DNA from: an uncultured Bacteroidota bacterium
Lineage (GTDB): Bacteria > Bacteroidota > Bacteroidia > Bacteroidales > P3
Assembly (NCBI GenBank): GCA_902775135.1
Contig: CACYKY010000022.1
Location: 1-64,000, forward strand
DNA length: 64,000 nt
Direction: 5' to 3'
Position 1 is the stretch's first letter. Each line of letters starts with the position of its first letter. Positions 1 through 7,277 of the stretch are shown here, one piece after another. Position numbers and translations under genes: made by a program. The notes under the pieces were generated by a model, which was not told the DNA's origin, did no database searches, and saw only the letters and a program-made list of their open reading frames with translations.

Positions 1-96
<96 letters not shown>

Positions 97-102
97 TTTC
101 GA

Positions 103-131
103 AGGAGTTCCATTTCGGGACTCCTTTTTTT
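103..131 (+). terminator. Rho-independent terminator of the rRNA operon
   Basis: AGGAGT (103-108) pairs with ACTCCT (120-125) and is followed by a run of seven T. It lies a few bases beyond the 5S 3' end, as expected for the end of an rRNA operon. The 3' half of this terminator is duplicated at 659-681. Confidence 0.85.
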
Positions 132-133
132 AT
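111..133 (+). repeat. 23-bp direct repeat, left copy (partner at 659-681)
   Basis: Bases 111-133 and 659-681 are identical over 23 bp, including TTTCGGGACTCCTTTTTTT. They bracket the DUF4160/DUF2442 segment. The left copy belongs to the 5S terminator. Confidence 0.85.
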
Positions 134-175
134 TCCCCTTTTATACAATAATAATTAAGCTGTTGCGTTATATAA

Positions 176-346
176 ACATATGACGAATATGTGGGTATCT
201 TTGACATACACACTTATGAGATGACGATGGGTGACTTGCCGGTGCAGGCGCAACGGCTTGTTAAGGAATGGTTGCAGACCAATGGCCCTGCCCTGATTGA
301 GATGTGGAACACTCAGATAATAAAACAACTTCCTCCGATGAAATGA
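176..346 (+). pseudogene. DUF4160 family remnant (5'-truncated)
   Basis: The frame is open from just after a TAA at 173 to a TGA at 344-346 and encodes the end of a DUF4160-like protein (LPVQAQRLVKEWLQTNGPAL), but family members are about 80 residues and the N-terminal half is missing. The first in-frame ATG is at 221, giving only 41 codons. A TATCTTTG promoter-like box (196-203) lies inside the open frame, so a short product could be made. DUF4160 and DUF2442 genes commonly sit side by side, as here. The family call rests on the C-terminal pattern alone; function is unknown. Confidence 0.5.
196..203 (+). promoter_or_regulatory. Bacteroidota -7 box (TATCTTTG)
   Basis: It matches the TAnnTTTG -7 consensus of Bacteroidota promoters. 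It would start a transcript about 15 bases before ATG 221 of the DUF4160 remnant and the coupled DUF2442 gene. No clear -33 TTG was identified at the usual spacing. Confidence 0.45.
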
Positions 347-591
347 ACACGCTACCTCGCATAAAAACGGTTGTGCCGATGGACGGTTACAAGCTCTCCG
401 TACTGTTTGATGACGGACGGAAGGTGGTGTACAACGTCGCGGAGGACATTGATACTATCGGAGCTTTCGGCGACCTGAAGACCGTAGAGGGCTTGTGGCC
501 GCAGGTGCAGATAGACAAGAGCCGCACGGTGGTCTATTGGAATGACTGGATAGACTTGCCGTCAGATACTCTATATGAATATGGACGATGA
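343..591 (+). CDS. DUF2442 domain-containing protein
   Basis: An 82-residue protein of the DUF2442 family, with the family pattern VVPMDGYKLSVLFDDGRKVVYNV and a C-terminal W.NDWIDLPSDTLYE segment. I chose ATG 343 instead of the upstream in-frame ATG 304: it overlaps the DUF4160 remnant's stop as ATGA, implying translational coupling, and the extra N-terminal residues do not match the family. DUF2442 proteins have no firmly established function and are often encoded beside DUF4160. The gene lies on a segment inserted between two copies of the 5S terminator's 3' half. Confidence 0.75.
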   Translation: MNTLPRIKTVVPMDGYKLSVLFDDGRKVVYNVAEDIDTIGAFGDLKTVEGLWPQVQIDKSRTVVYWNDWIDLPSDTLYEYGR

Positions 592-615
592 AAATAAAGG
601 GTGTCTCGGTGGTGC

Positions 616-681
616 AATGAACCCCGAAAGTTTTTTGTCCAACTTTCGGGGTTCATTACATTTCGGGACTCCTTTTTTTAT
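616..681 (+). terminator. Perfect hairpin followed by duplicated terminator tail
   Basis: AATGAACCCCGAAAGTT (616-632) and its exact complement (641-657) form a perfect 17-bp stem with an 8-base loop. It is followed by a 23-bp copy (659-681) of the rRNA terminator's 3' half, which supplies the T run. The hairpin would terminate the DUF2442 transcript; the copied tail suggests it was assembled by insertion or recombination at the rRNA terminator. Confidence 0.75.
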
Positions 682-731
682 ATCTGTCGAAGAATATAAT
701 AAGCAAGTTCTTTCTTCGTTATTGATATTAT

Positions 732-1835
732 ATGAAAGAACTTATACTGATAGAGGGCCTTTCGAAGGATGAACTTTTCACGGTTATACAGGCGGTGGTT
801 AAGGATTTGTTGTTTTTCGAAAATATTTTCGAAAATGAAACCGTTACATCTCTGAAGGTGATGGAAGGCGACCGCGCCAACCAGTATGTTGTCCGGCCCA
901 ACCGTCTCTGTGGCGGTTGGGATTTCCACGGTCTCTGCGATCTTTTCAAGTCGGAGCTCTCATCACATAAGGGTGTCGTTGCCAAGGCGTGGTTTCAGCT
1001 GCCTGATGATGAGTCTATGTCAATACTCCCTCGTGGCAAGTATTATTATGATTTGAGCGACTCGTCGACCGATGAGATTTTTGCCGTTGCCCAATCGGGC
1101 ACTCGCTATGGTTTTGTAGTAATCGATGATGAAGGGGGTGCTGAACTAATGGAGATTGAGCCTCAGGGAAGGTCCACATACGAGCCTCGTCCTATGTTGC
1201 AGTTGCGCCCTATGGCAGATGGCTTTTTTGAGGTGGAGAAACTTACTTTTTGGCAGAGAATAAAGAAACGCCATGCTGGATTTATGGGCAGTCATTCTTC
1301 CTTAGGGGTGGGTTTATGGAGTATTCTTTTGATTGTTGTCTTCTTCTTTTTTATTGTTGTCTGTGCCACTGGCTTGTGGGACTTCAGCGAGACTGTTTTG
1401 CCGTTTACGCTGCCCATGTGGGTTGTCTTGCTTGTCTTGGGAGTGGTTGGCGCTGTCGTTGGTCTTGCACTACTGAAGAAGTATTTCGATGGCTGGTGGG
1501 GTCCCGTTTTTTTTGGTATTATGTCCTCAGCGATTGGCTTGGGACTATTGATGACAGCCGTTTTCTCTGTCAATGTATGGCTGGGGAGTGATGAACAAGA
1601 GGTTGGACGAGGTGTTGTGCGAGAGCATTACCTTGCAGGCCGCCGAAAGGACGTTAACCAGTATTCAGTATGGGTTGAAGAGCCAGTGAAGGGGTATATC
1701 TACATTGCTACGGGCGACGACGGTTCGTTCGGGCCTGGCGATACGGTTGCCGTTCCAATGACAAAAGGTTTTTTCGGAATGTATCATGCCGATGCCATTA
1801 CACAATATAATATATGTAATGACGTTATGAAATAA
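732..1835 (+). CDS. Hypothetical membrane protein, three predicted TM segments
   Basis: A 367-residue protein I do not recognise. Residues 1-185 are soluble and mixed alpha/beta, with a GRS.YEPRPMLQLRP stretch just before the membrane part. Residues about 195-290 hold three hydrophobic segments (GVGLWSILLIVVFFFFIVV; WVVLLVLGVVGAVVGLALL; VFFGIMSSAIGLGLLMTAVF). A C-terminal soluble domain of about 75 residues follows (VVREHYLAGRRKDVNQYSVW...). No catalytic motif is visible. ATG 732 is the first good start after the duplicated terminator tail. It is followed 15 bp later by the SDR gene and may be cotranscribed with it. Confidence 0.75.
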   Translation: MKELILIEGLSKDELFTVIQAVVKDLLFFENIFENETVTSLKVMEGDRANQYVVRPNRLCGGWDFHGLCDLFKSELSSHKGVVAKAWFQLPDDESMSILPRGKYYYDLSDSSTDEIFAVAQSGTRYGFVVIDDEGGAELMEIEPQGRSTYEPRPMLQLRPMADGFFEVEKLTFWQRIKKRHAGFMGSHSSLGVGLWSILLIVVFFFFIVVCATGLWDFSETVLPFTLPMWVVLLVLGVVGAVVGLALLKKYFDGWWGPVFFGIMSSAIGLGLLMTAVFSVNVWLGSDEQEVGRGVVREHYLAGRRKDVNQYSVWVEEPVKGYIYIATGDDGSFGPGDTVAVPMTKGFFGMYHADAITQYNICNDVMK

Positions 1836-1850
1836 AAAAAACACGTTGCA

Positions 1851-2693
1851 ATGAATAAAGTCAGGAAGGTTGTTCTTGTTACCGGAGCCAGCAGTGGCAT
1901 TGGTTTCGACGCGGCACAGGCGCTTGCTGCCCGAGGCCACAAGGTCTATGCCGCCGCGAGGCGTGTGGAAAAGATGGAGCCGCTGAAGGCAAAGGGTATC
2001 GAGGTATTACGGATGGATGTGACCGATGAGGCCTCGATGGCAGAGGGCGTGGAGTCCATTTTGAAAAATGAAGGTAGAATTGACGTCCTTGTCAATAATG
2101 CGGGCTATGGCTTCTTTGGTGCCATCGAGACGGTGCCTATGGAGGAGGCGCGCCGCCAGTTGGAGGTGAATGTCTTCGGGTTGGCTCGTCTCTGCCAGCT
2201 GGTGCTGCCGACGATGCGAAAGCAGGGTGGGGGGCGTATTGTCAATACCTCTTCTATAGCAGGTCGTTCGGTGTTTTATTTTGGCGGATGGTATCATGTG
2301 TCGAAGTATTCGGTGGAGGCTTTCAGCGACGCCCTGCGTATGGAGATGAAGCCATTCGGCATAGATGTTTCTATGATTGAGCCCGGTGCCATCAAGACGG
2401 ATTGGGGGCTCATTGCCGCCGACCACCTTCGCGATTCGTCGGAGGGTACACCTTACGAGCACGATGCCGGCAATTGGAGCAATACCATGCGTCACTTCTA
2501 TGAGTCCAATCTTCTTTCCAAACCATCTGTCATCACCCGTCAGATTCTTCGCGCGGTAGAGAGCCGCCGTCCCAAAGCACGCTACCGCAAGGGGCGCCTT
2601 TCGGGAGCCATTATCTTCTTCCATTGGCTGTTGCCCGCCCGCTGGTGGGATGGTTTGATGCGTGGCGCTGCAAAAATGAATTTCGCAAAATGA
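1851..2693 (+). CDS. SDR family NAD(P)-dependent oxidoreductase
   Basis: A classical short-chain dehydrogenase/reductase of 280 residues. The cofactor motif TGASSGIG is at residues 11-18, NNAG at 82-85, the catalytic Ser in NTSSIAG near 134-135 and the YxxxK pair at Tyr148/Lys152. An Arg pair (AARR, residues 36-38) after beta2 and the absence of an acidic residue there suggest NADP(H) preference. The substrate cannot be read from the sequence. Length and motif spacing are normal and the reading frame is intact. Confidence 0.93.
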   Translation: MNKVRKVVLVTGASSGIGFDAAQALAARGHKVYAAARRVEKMEPLKAKGIEVLRMDVTDEASMAEGVESILKNEGRIDVLVNNAGYGFFGAIETVPMEEARRQLEVNVFGLARLCQLVLPTMRKQGGGRIVNTSSIAGRSVFYFGGWYHVSKYSVEAFSDALRMEMKPFGIDVSMIEPGAIKTDWGLIAADHLRDSSEGTPYEHDAGNWSNTMRHFYESNLLSKPSVITRQILRAVESRRPKARYRKGRLSGAIIFFHWLLPARWWDGLMRGAAKMNFAK

Positions 2694-2702
2694 AAAAAAG
2701 TG

Positions 2703-2710
2703 TATATTTG
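2703..2710 (+). promoter_or_regulatory. Bacteroidota -7 box (TATATTTG)
   Basis: Matches TAnnTTTG about 50 bases upstream of the lipoprotein start at 2764, with an AT-rich leader between. Confidence 0.6.
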
Positions 2711-2763
2711 CATTATCGTTTGATGAAAGATAATTTGTTTAATAATTTAAAATTTAGTTTGTT

Positions 2764-3195
2764 ATGAAAAAACTTCTATTAATGGCTTTTGTTTCGGTAG
2801 CTATGCTGGCCGCTGTTTCGTGTTCCAAGGACGACGAGAAGGAAACCGCCTCTCTTGTCGGCACCGAATGGGAGTGCAGTGAGAGCTTCACGGTGATGAC
2901 CATAGAGGCCTCGTTCTCTGCCAATGTGGCTTTCAACACGGAGACCATGTGCACTTTCAGCGGCAACATCAATGCCGGCGCGCTCCTCAATCAGGATATG
3001 CCCTCCCGTGAGACTGCCTATACATTCGACGGAAAGAAAGTACGCTTCTCTGTCGAGGAGCTGAATTCGCTACTGGGCACCGACGAGATTGTTTTGGATT
3101 ACGACGACAACCTTCGCACCATGTCGTTCACCCTTCCCAGCGAGGCCTCAAGCCTTCTTGGCTTCGACAAGCTGGTGTTCCATCGGGTGAAGTAA
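2764..3195 (+). CDS. Small lipoprotein, unknown function
   Basis: A 143-residue protein with a lipoprotein signal peptide (MKKLLLMAFVSVAMLAAVSC, lipobox AVSC, lipidated Cys20). The sequence right after the Cys is SKDDEKE, the acidic pattern that in Bacteroidota often marks surface-exposed lipoproteins. The mature part starts with SLVGTEWEC, the type of opening seen in lipocalin-like and META-like beta-rich lipoproteins, and ends in a short strand-rich segment. It has its own promoter box upstream and a strong terminator downstream, so it is probably monocistronic. Function unknown. Confidence 0.8.
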   Translation: MKKLLLMAFVSVAMLAAVSCSKDDEKETASLVGTEWECSESFTVMTIEASFSANVAFNTETMCTFSGNINAGALLNQDMPSRETAYTFDGKKVRFSVEELNSLLGTDEIVLDYDDNLRTMSFTLPSEASSLLGFDKLVFHRVK

Positions 3196-3213
3196 GTTGG
3201 AAGACAGCTAATG

Positions 3214-3257
3214 AAAAAAAGACTGGCGTGAGCAATTTTGCGCCAGTCTTTTTTTAT
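3214..3257. terminator. Bidirectional terminator between convergent genes
   Basis: GACTGGCG (3221-3228) pairs with CGCCAGTC (3241-3248), flanked by seven A on the left and a T run on the right. It can serve the lipoprotein on the plus strand and the 3272-4042 gene on the minus strand. Confidence 0.9.
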
Positions 3258-3271
3258 TTTTGATGTTTTTT

Positions 3272-4042
3272 TTATCGCTGCTTAGGGAATTGGGGAGTGG
3301 CTTTGAGGAAGGCTTGGTAGTCCTTCATCAGGCTGGAATACATTTCTTTGCGGCTGTAAACGTTGTAGTTGGGGTGATACTGTTTGACGGCAAGGACGTT
3401 GCTTTGGGGTGAAAACCAGCAGTGGTCGTTGACCTGTTCGAGGTCGGTGTAGACGTGGCGCTGGAGGAAATCGATCATGATACCTTGTCCGCCGATGCAA
3501 AGGATGATGTCGGCGGAGTACATGGTGATTTGTTCCTTGAGGAGGTCGGCGTAGTTCTCCAAGTAGCGCTGCAGGACGGTGTTGCTAGCGGCGCGGCTAT
3601 CGGGCTGCTTCTTGCAGTTGACGCGGGCGATGGGTGCGTTTTCATAGAACCCCTGTAGACGAGTGGGGTTGTCGGCACGCGAGAAGGAGATGACTTTGCG
3701 GTCGGGTATGGTCAGGAGGCCGTAGGCCCAAAGCTCGAGGTTGGGGAAGAAGCGCAGCGCTGTGCGGTTGGTGAGATGGGGAGTGGGGACGCGACCTGTC
3801 TCGCTGCGGATGTCCCAGCAGTCTTCGTCGTAGAGCTCTTTGGAGAGCACGAGGAGGCGCATGCCGGCATCGTCCCAGAGCTGCTGCTCATTGGCGGGGC
3901 GGTGAGCCTGGTTGACGCCGTCGAACCACAGTTCGCCCCGGTAGAGCAGGCCGTCCTTGGTGATGATGTCGGGGTCGTGCATCTTGCGAGCCCGTTGTGC
4001 CCATTTGGCAAAAAGCTTCTCTTCATGATCGCGATAGGTCAT
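3272..4042 (-). CDS. Conserved hypothetical protein, possible uracil-DNA-glycosylase-like fold
   Basis: A soluble 256-residue protein without signal peptide or TM segment. Visible landmarks are YRGELWFDGVN (about 33-43), MRLLVLSKELYDEDCWD (about 61-77), SADIILCIGGQG (about 176-187) and a C-terminal KQYHPNYNVYSRK. The order 'LLVLsKE ... CIGG ... HPN' recalls the uracil-DNA glycosylase superfamily, but no diagnostic active-site motif is clear, so I leave the function open. It has its own promoter box at 4078-4085 and a shared terminator downstream. Confidence 0.65.
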   Translation of the reverse strand: MTYRDHEEKLFAKWAQRARKMHDPDIITKDGLLYRGELWFDGVNQAHRPANEQQLWDDAGMRLLVLSKELYDEDCWDIRSETGRVPTPHLTNRTALRFFPNLELWAYGLLTIPDRKVISFSRADNPTRLQGFYENAPIARVNCKKQPDSRAASNTVLQRYLENYADLLKEQITMYSADIILCIGGQGIMIDFLQRHVYTDLEQVNDHCWFSPQSNVLAVKQYHPNYNVYSRKEMYSSLMKDYQAFLKATPQFPKQR

Positions 4043-4077
4043 AGCGCAAAAGGTTTTTTGTGTTGTTTTTCTGCCTG

Positions 4078-4085
4078 CAAAATTA
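4078..4085 (-). promoter_or_regulatory. Bacteroidota -7 box (TAATTTTG) on minus strand
   Basis: The complement of CAAAATTA fits TAnnTTTG and lies about 36 bases upstream of the minus-strand start at 4042. Confidence 0.5.
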
Positions 4086-4158
4086 CGAATTGTTTTCGAG
4101 ATGACAAAATAAAATATAATATAAATCGTTTTTGACTATAAATTGTGAACCCGACGGA

Positions 4159-4863
4159 ATGAAAAAACGACTCCTCTTGCTGTGTCTTTTGGCCTTTGCG
4201 GGGCCTTGGACGGTGGCCCACGGACAGTGGACTGGGGGCCTCTCGGCCGGTCTGGCGCTGCCTGCCGGAGCCAGCGACAATGCTCCCGAGCTGAGCACCG
4301 CCATGACTGCGGGGCTGCATGTGCAGTACCTGTTGGGGCGAACGCCTGTATACCTTACGGCTATGGTCGACGGAGTGCACTGGCTCAGCACCGAGGACCC
4401 CGACCATCTGGCCGTGCCCTTGGACGAGAAGATGTACACCAACCGCTTCCTTTTCTTCCCTTTCACGGTGGGTGTGGGCTACTTCGGCGGCCTGGGCCAC
4501 GGGATGGCATTCGACATCTATGCCGCTGCCGGAGGCTATTGGCGCAATATCATCTGCCGCCAGATGTCGGCCCCCGGCGTGATGGACGGCATGAACGAGA
4601 GTGGATGGGGTTTTGCCTGCAAAGTGGGGGCCGACATCTATATCAACAAGCATTTCAGACTTGGTGTGAGTTACCTCATGCTGGGTAACCCCTCCGCCAC
4701 GGGTGGCGAGCCGTTGCCTGCAGAAGCGGACATTATAGGCTACGGCAGTTTCCTCACGGGCCCCGACAACGACATCCCCATTACCGTCCGCCGATCGCAG
4801 CCCAGCCTGAGCCGTTACGGGCAGGGGTTCCTCTTATTCACCCTAGGGTACTGTCTGTATTAA
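4159..4863 (+). CDS. Outer-membrane beta-barrel-like protein
   Basis: A 234-residue protein. I use ATG 4159 (MKKRLLLLCLLAFAGPW) because it opens a clean signal peptide cleaved near AHGQ; the longer frame from 4132 puts charged residues in front of it. The mature part alternates hydrophobic and polar residues with many Gly/aromatic positions (GLSAGLALPAG, AAGGYWRNIIC, FRLGVSYLMLG) and ends in the strand-like GQGFLLFTLGYCLY. This is typical of small Bacteroidota barrels. No specific family is recognised. A perfect terminator palindrome follows the stop. Confidence 0.65.
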   Translation: MKKRLLLLCLLAFAGPWTVAHGQWTGGLSAGLALPAGASDNAPELSTAMTAGLHVQYLLGRTPVYLTAMVDGVHWLSTEDPDHLAVPLDEKMYTNRFLFFPFTVGVGYFGGLGHGMAFDIYAAAGGYWRNIICRQMSAPGVMDGMNESGWGFACKVGADIYINKHFRLGVSYLMLGNPSATGGEPLPAEADIIGYGSFLTGPDNDIPITVRRSQPSLSRYGQGFLLFTLGYCLY

Positions 4864-4893
4864 GGTGGGTTAACCCACCTTATATTTTTTTTT
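4862..4893. terminator. Terminator between convergent genes
   Basis: A perfect 20-bp palindrome (AAGGTGGGTTAACCCACCTT, 4862-4881) is followed by a T run on the plus strand. It overlaps the stop of the barrel gene and reaches the 3' end of the minus-strand radical SAM gene. Confidence 0.85.
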
Positions 4894-5983
4894 ACTTTCC
4901 CAGCATGGCTTCCACCTCCTCGCGGTGTTCGAAGAGGGTGCATCCGCCCGTGTGGTCCCATCCGAGGGCTTTTGCGGCGCGGATTTTGGAGAAGAGGGGA
5001 GACTTGAGGGCTTCCTTGAGACCGAGCTGGGCCACGTTGCTGTCGCTGAAGGGCGAGAAAGGACAGGGTTCGGCGGCACCGTCGGGGCCGATGTGGAAGA
5101 ATCCGCGACCGGCGGCCAGGCATCCGTCGAGGGCTTTCTCGTCGCCGGGGAAGGAGAGGAATATCATCTCCTTGAATTCCTCACGACGCTGTTCGAGGAG
5201 GGACTCCATCTCGGCGACTTCGTTGTCGGTGAAGGCCAGATGCTGAGTGCTTTCGTCGAAGGGCACATACTCCACATAGAACACCAGTCGGCATCCGAGG
5301 GAGGCGAGGTGGCGGAGGTAGTCGGGCGAGGTGACGGCGCGGTAGTTTTCTGTGGTCACCGTGATGGAGGTGCCGAAGAAGAGGTGCTCTTTGTGTAGCA
5401 TCTCCATGGAGAGGAGAGCGCGCTGGTACACCCCCTGGCCGCGACGGTTGTCGGTGGCTGTGGCGTCGCCTTCGAGGCTGACGATGGGCACGATGTTGAG
5501 GTGGTGCTTGAAGAAGTCTATGTACTGCGGTCCGATGAGTGTGGCGTTGGTGAAGACGGGGAAGATGATGTCGTCGACGGAGGCTATCTTCTCCAGCAGG
5601 TCGCGACGTGTGAGGGGTTCGCCGCCGGTGAGGAGACAGAAGTTGACGCCGAGGGCAGCGGCATCGCGGAAGATGGAGTGCCATTGGTCGGCGGAGAGGG
5701 ATTCCTTCTGGGGTGCGCCGGGGTCGGCGGCGATGCCGTTGTTGCGGGCGTAGCAACCTTTGCATTGGAGGTTGCATGCGGTGGCAATGCTGGCGATGAG
5801 GAAGGGAGGCACCTCGAGACCTTCGTCGGTGAGGAGGCGCTTGCGTCGGCGTTCGGACTGCGAGAAAAGTTTCTGCATGCGGGCCACGAAGCGAGCTTCG
5901 TGGGGGGTGGAGAGCACGTTGAGGTAGGCGTGGGCCATGATGTTGCGGATGCTCTCGGACATATAGGAAGCCAGGTCAATCAT
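4892..5983 (-). CDS. Radical SAM protein with C-terminal cysteines (SPASM-like)
   Basis: A 363-residue radical SAM enzyme. The 4Fe-4S/SAM motif CNLQCKGC gives Cys70, Cys74 and Cys77; the TGGEPL motif follows at about 118-123. The C-terminal part carries further cysteines (GCLAAG, EPCPFS, GGCTLF) that could bind an auxiliary cluster. An N-terminal helix-rich stretch of about 55 residues precedes the barrel. It is the last gene of the gpx-ohrR-rSAM operon: its ATG overlaps the ohrR stop by 8 bases. The substrate is unknown; the context suggests a job under peroxide or redox control. Confidence 0.85.
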   Translation of the reverse strand: MIDLASYMSESIRNIMAHAYLNVLSTPHEARFVARMQKLFSQSERRRKRLLTDEGLEVPPFLIASIATACNLQCKGCYARNNGIAADPGAPQKESLSADQWHSIFRDAAALGVNFCLLTGGEPLTRRDLLEKIASVDDIIFPVFTNATLIGPQYIDFFKHHLNIVPIVSLEGDATATDNRRGQGVYQRALLSMEMLHKEHLFFGTSITVTTENYRAVTSPDYLRHLASLGCRLVFYVEYVPFDESTQHLAFTDNEVAEMESLLEQRREEFKEMIFLSFPGDEKALDGCLAAGRGFFHIGPDGAAEPCPFSPFSDSNVAQLGLKEALKSPLFSKIRAAKALGWDHTGGCTLFEHREEVEAMLGK

Positions 5984-6419
5984 TGCTTTTCAGGGTGTTG
6001 ATGATGGTGTCGAGGGTGGAGACCAAGGTGCGTGCGTCGTTTTCGCAGAGGGAGGAGTGGGAAAGGGCGCCGGTCATGCATGAGGGGATGTCCTTGGCCT
6101 GCTCCTGGAGGCGGATGCCCTTCTTGGTGAGCGATACGAGGGTTTGTCGACCGTCGACGACACCTTTGCTTCGGGAAACCAACCCCTCCTTCTCCATACG
6201 TTGCAGGAGGGGTGTGATGGTGTTGCTTTCGAGCTCCAGGCGGTGGGAGATGTCGGATACCAGCAGGTTGTCTTTCTCCCAAAGGACGAGGAGCACCAGG
6301 TACTGGGGGTAGGTGATGCCCAGCGGCTCAAGCAGGGGGCGGTAGGCCTGAGTGATGAGCCGCGAGGCGGTGTAGAGGCGGAAGCAGACCTGGTTGTCGA
6401 GTTTCAGTTGGGGATACAT
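5976..6419 (-). CDS. ohrR: OhrR-type MarR family regulator
   Basis: A 147-residue MarR protein. The N-terminus (LDNQVCFRLYTASRLITQAY) and GITYPQYLVLLVLWE match organic-hydroperoxide sensors of the OhrR type; Cys12 is at the position of the peroxidatic cysteine. The winged helix covers about 48-105 (SDISHRLELESNTITPLLQR, then the wing KGVVDGRQTLVSLT). In OhrR, oxidation of this Cys releases the protein from DNA. It sits 3 bp downstream of gpx and overlaps the radical SAM gene. Two ATCGTnnACGAT palindromes upstream of gpx are probable operators. A second cysteine (IPSCMTG) and CEND give further redox-active candidates. Confidence 0.88.
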   Translation of the reverse strand: MYPQLKLDNQVCFRLYTASRLITQAYRPLLEPLGITYPQYLVLLVLWEKDNLLVSDISHRLELESNTITPLLQRMEKEGLVSRSKGVVDGRQTLVSLTKKGIRLQEQAKDIPSCMTGALSHSSLCENDARTLVSTLDTIINTLKSND

Positions 6420-6422
6420 CTG

Positions 6423-6974
6423 TTAGAGGATGTTTTCGATGTCTTTCTCGATATCTTTAGGTTCAACGGTGGGGGCGTAGCGGAGGACGGTCTTGCCGTC
6501 GGGAGCGACGAGGAACTTGGTGAAGTTCCAGAGGATGTCGCTGTCCTTGGTGGCGCTCTTGCTGAGTTTTTTCAGCATGGCATGGGTGGCTTTGGCCTTG
6601 ATGCCCTTGTATTCTTCGGTGGGAGCCTGAGCCTTGAGGAAGGAGAATACGGGGTGCTCGTCGGGACCGTTGACATCGGTCTTCTTGGTGATTTGGAAGG
6701 TGACGCCGTAGTTGACGCGGCAGAACTCCTGGATCTCGCCGTCGGAGCCGGGGTCTTGTTCGGCGAACTGGTTGCAGGGGAAGCCGATCATGACGAGGCC
6801 GCGGTCGCGGTATTTCTCATTGAGGGCTTCGAGGCCGTCGAATTGGGGAGTGAAGCCGCACTTGCTGGCGGTGTTGATGATGAGCATGGGTTTGCCTTCA
6901 AACTGGCGGAAATCGATTTCCTTACCGTTGGATGCGATGGCTTTGTACTCGTAGATAGAACTTTTAATTTCCAT
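6423..6974 (-). CDS. gpx: Glutathione peroxidase family thiol peroxidase
   Basis: A 183-residue peroxidase that reduces H2O2 or organic hydroperoxides. The catalytic tetrad is present: Cys39 (NTASKCGFTPQ), Gln69 (FPCNQF), Trp149 and Asn150 (ILWNFTKF). Cys84 (IQEFC) lies where thioredoxin-dependent bacterial members have a resolving cysteine; members with Cys in place of selenocysteine usually use thioredoxin. There is no signal peptide. It is the first gene of the operon; a -7 box and an operator lie immediately upstream, consistent with induction by peroxide through the OhrR-like regulator. Confidence 0.93.
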   Translation of the reverse strand: MEIKSSIYEYKAIASNGKEIDFRQFEGKPMLIINTASKCGFTPQFDGLEALNEKYRDRGLVMIGFPCNQFAEQDPGSDGEIQEFCRVNYGVTFQITKKTDVNGPDEHPVFSFLKAQAPTEEYKGIKAKATHAMLKKLSKSATKDSDILWNFTKFLVAPDGKTVLRYAPTVEPKDIEKDIENIL

Positions 6975-7005
6975 AATGACAATGTTTTATTTGTTATTAA
7001 TTTAA

Positions 7006-7017
7006 ATCGTTCACGAT
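7006..7017. promoter_or_regulatory. Probable OhrR operator 1 (ATCGT-TC-ACGAT)
   Basis: The inverted repeat ATCGTTCACGAT sits directly downstream of the minus-strand -7 box (7019-7026), so a bound regulator would cover the transcription start of gpx. The same half-sites recur at 7085-7096. The link to the MarR protein is inference from position and symmetry. Confidence 0.65.
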
Positions 7018-7018
7018 G

Positions 7019-7026
7019 CAAATATA
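7019..7026 (-). promoter_or_regulatory. gpx promoter -7 box (TATATTTG)
   Basis: The complement of CAAATATA matches TAnnTTTG. It lies about 45 bases upstream of the gpx ATG and abuts operator 1. Confidence 0.7.
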
Positions 7027-7084
7027 CGAATGATTCCGATATTACAATGCATAAATCGCAAAATTATAGTTTTTTAACATTTTA

Positions 7085-7096
7085 ATCGTGTACGAT
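7085..7096. promoter_or_regulatory. Probable OhrR operator 2 (ATCGT-GT-ACGAT)
   Basis: A second inverted repeat with the same half-sites as 7006-7017, 79 bp away (centre to centre) and preceded by the same TTTNAATCG context. It could allow looping or control an unseen divergent transcript. Confidence 0.6.
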
Positions 7097-7154
7097 ATAA
7101 TCATTAGGAATTATAATCTGATTCAGCGGTGCCCGGTTCCCCTTACGGGGTGCT

Positions 7155-7230
7155 TTGCCGTTTGCTCCACTTCGGTCGCAGGCCGTTCGCATCCGCTCAG
7201 GCAGGGAGACAAAGGGGAGGGGAACGCCAC
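7155..7230. repeat. Dispersed element fragment (TTTGCTCCA...GTCGCAGGCCGT)
   Basis: The interval 7097-7277 holds no credible gene. Around 7163-7206 it carries TTTGCTCCA, GTCGCAGGCCGT and CAGGCAGG, the same landmarks in the same order as the elements at 20258-20400 and 21108-21173. It marks the left border of the AT-rich Rhs region. Confidence 0.6.
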
Positions 7231-7277
7231 AAATTGTGTAGGATCAAAGAGTCTGTATTATATGTTGATGGCATCAA

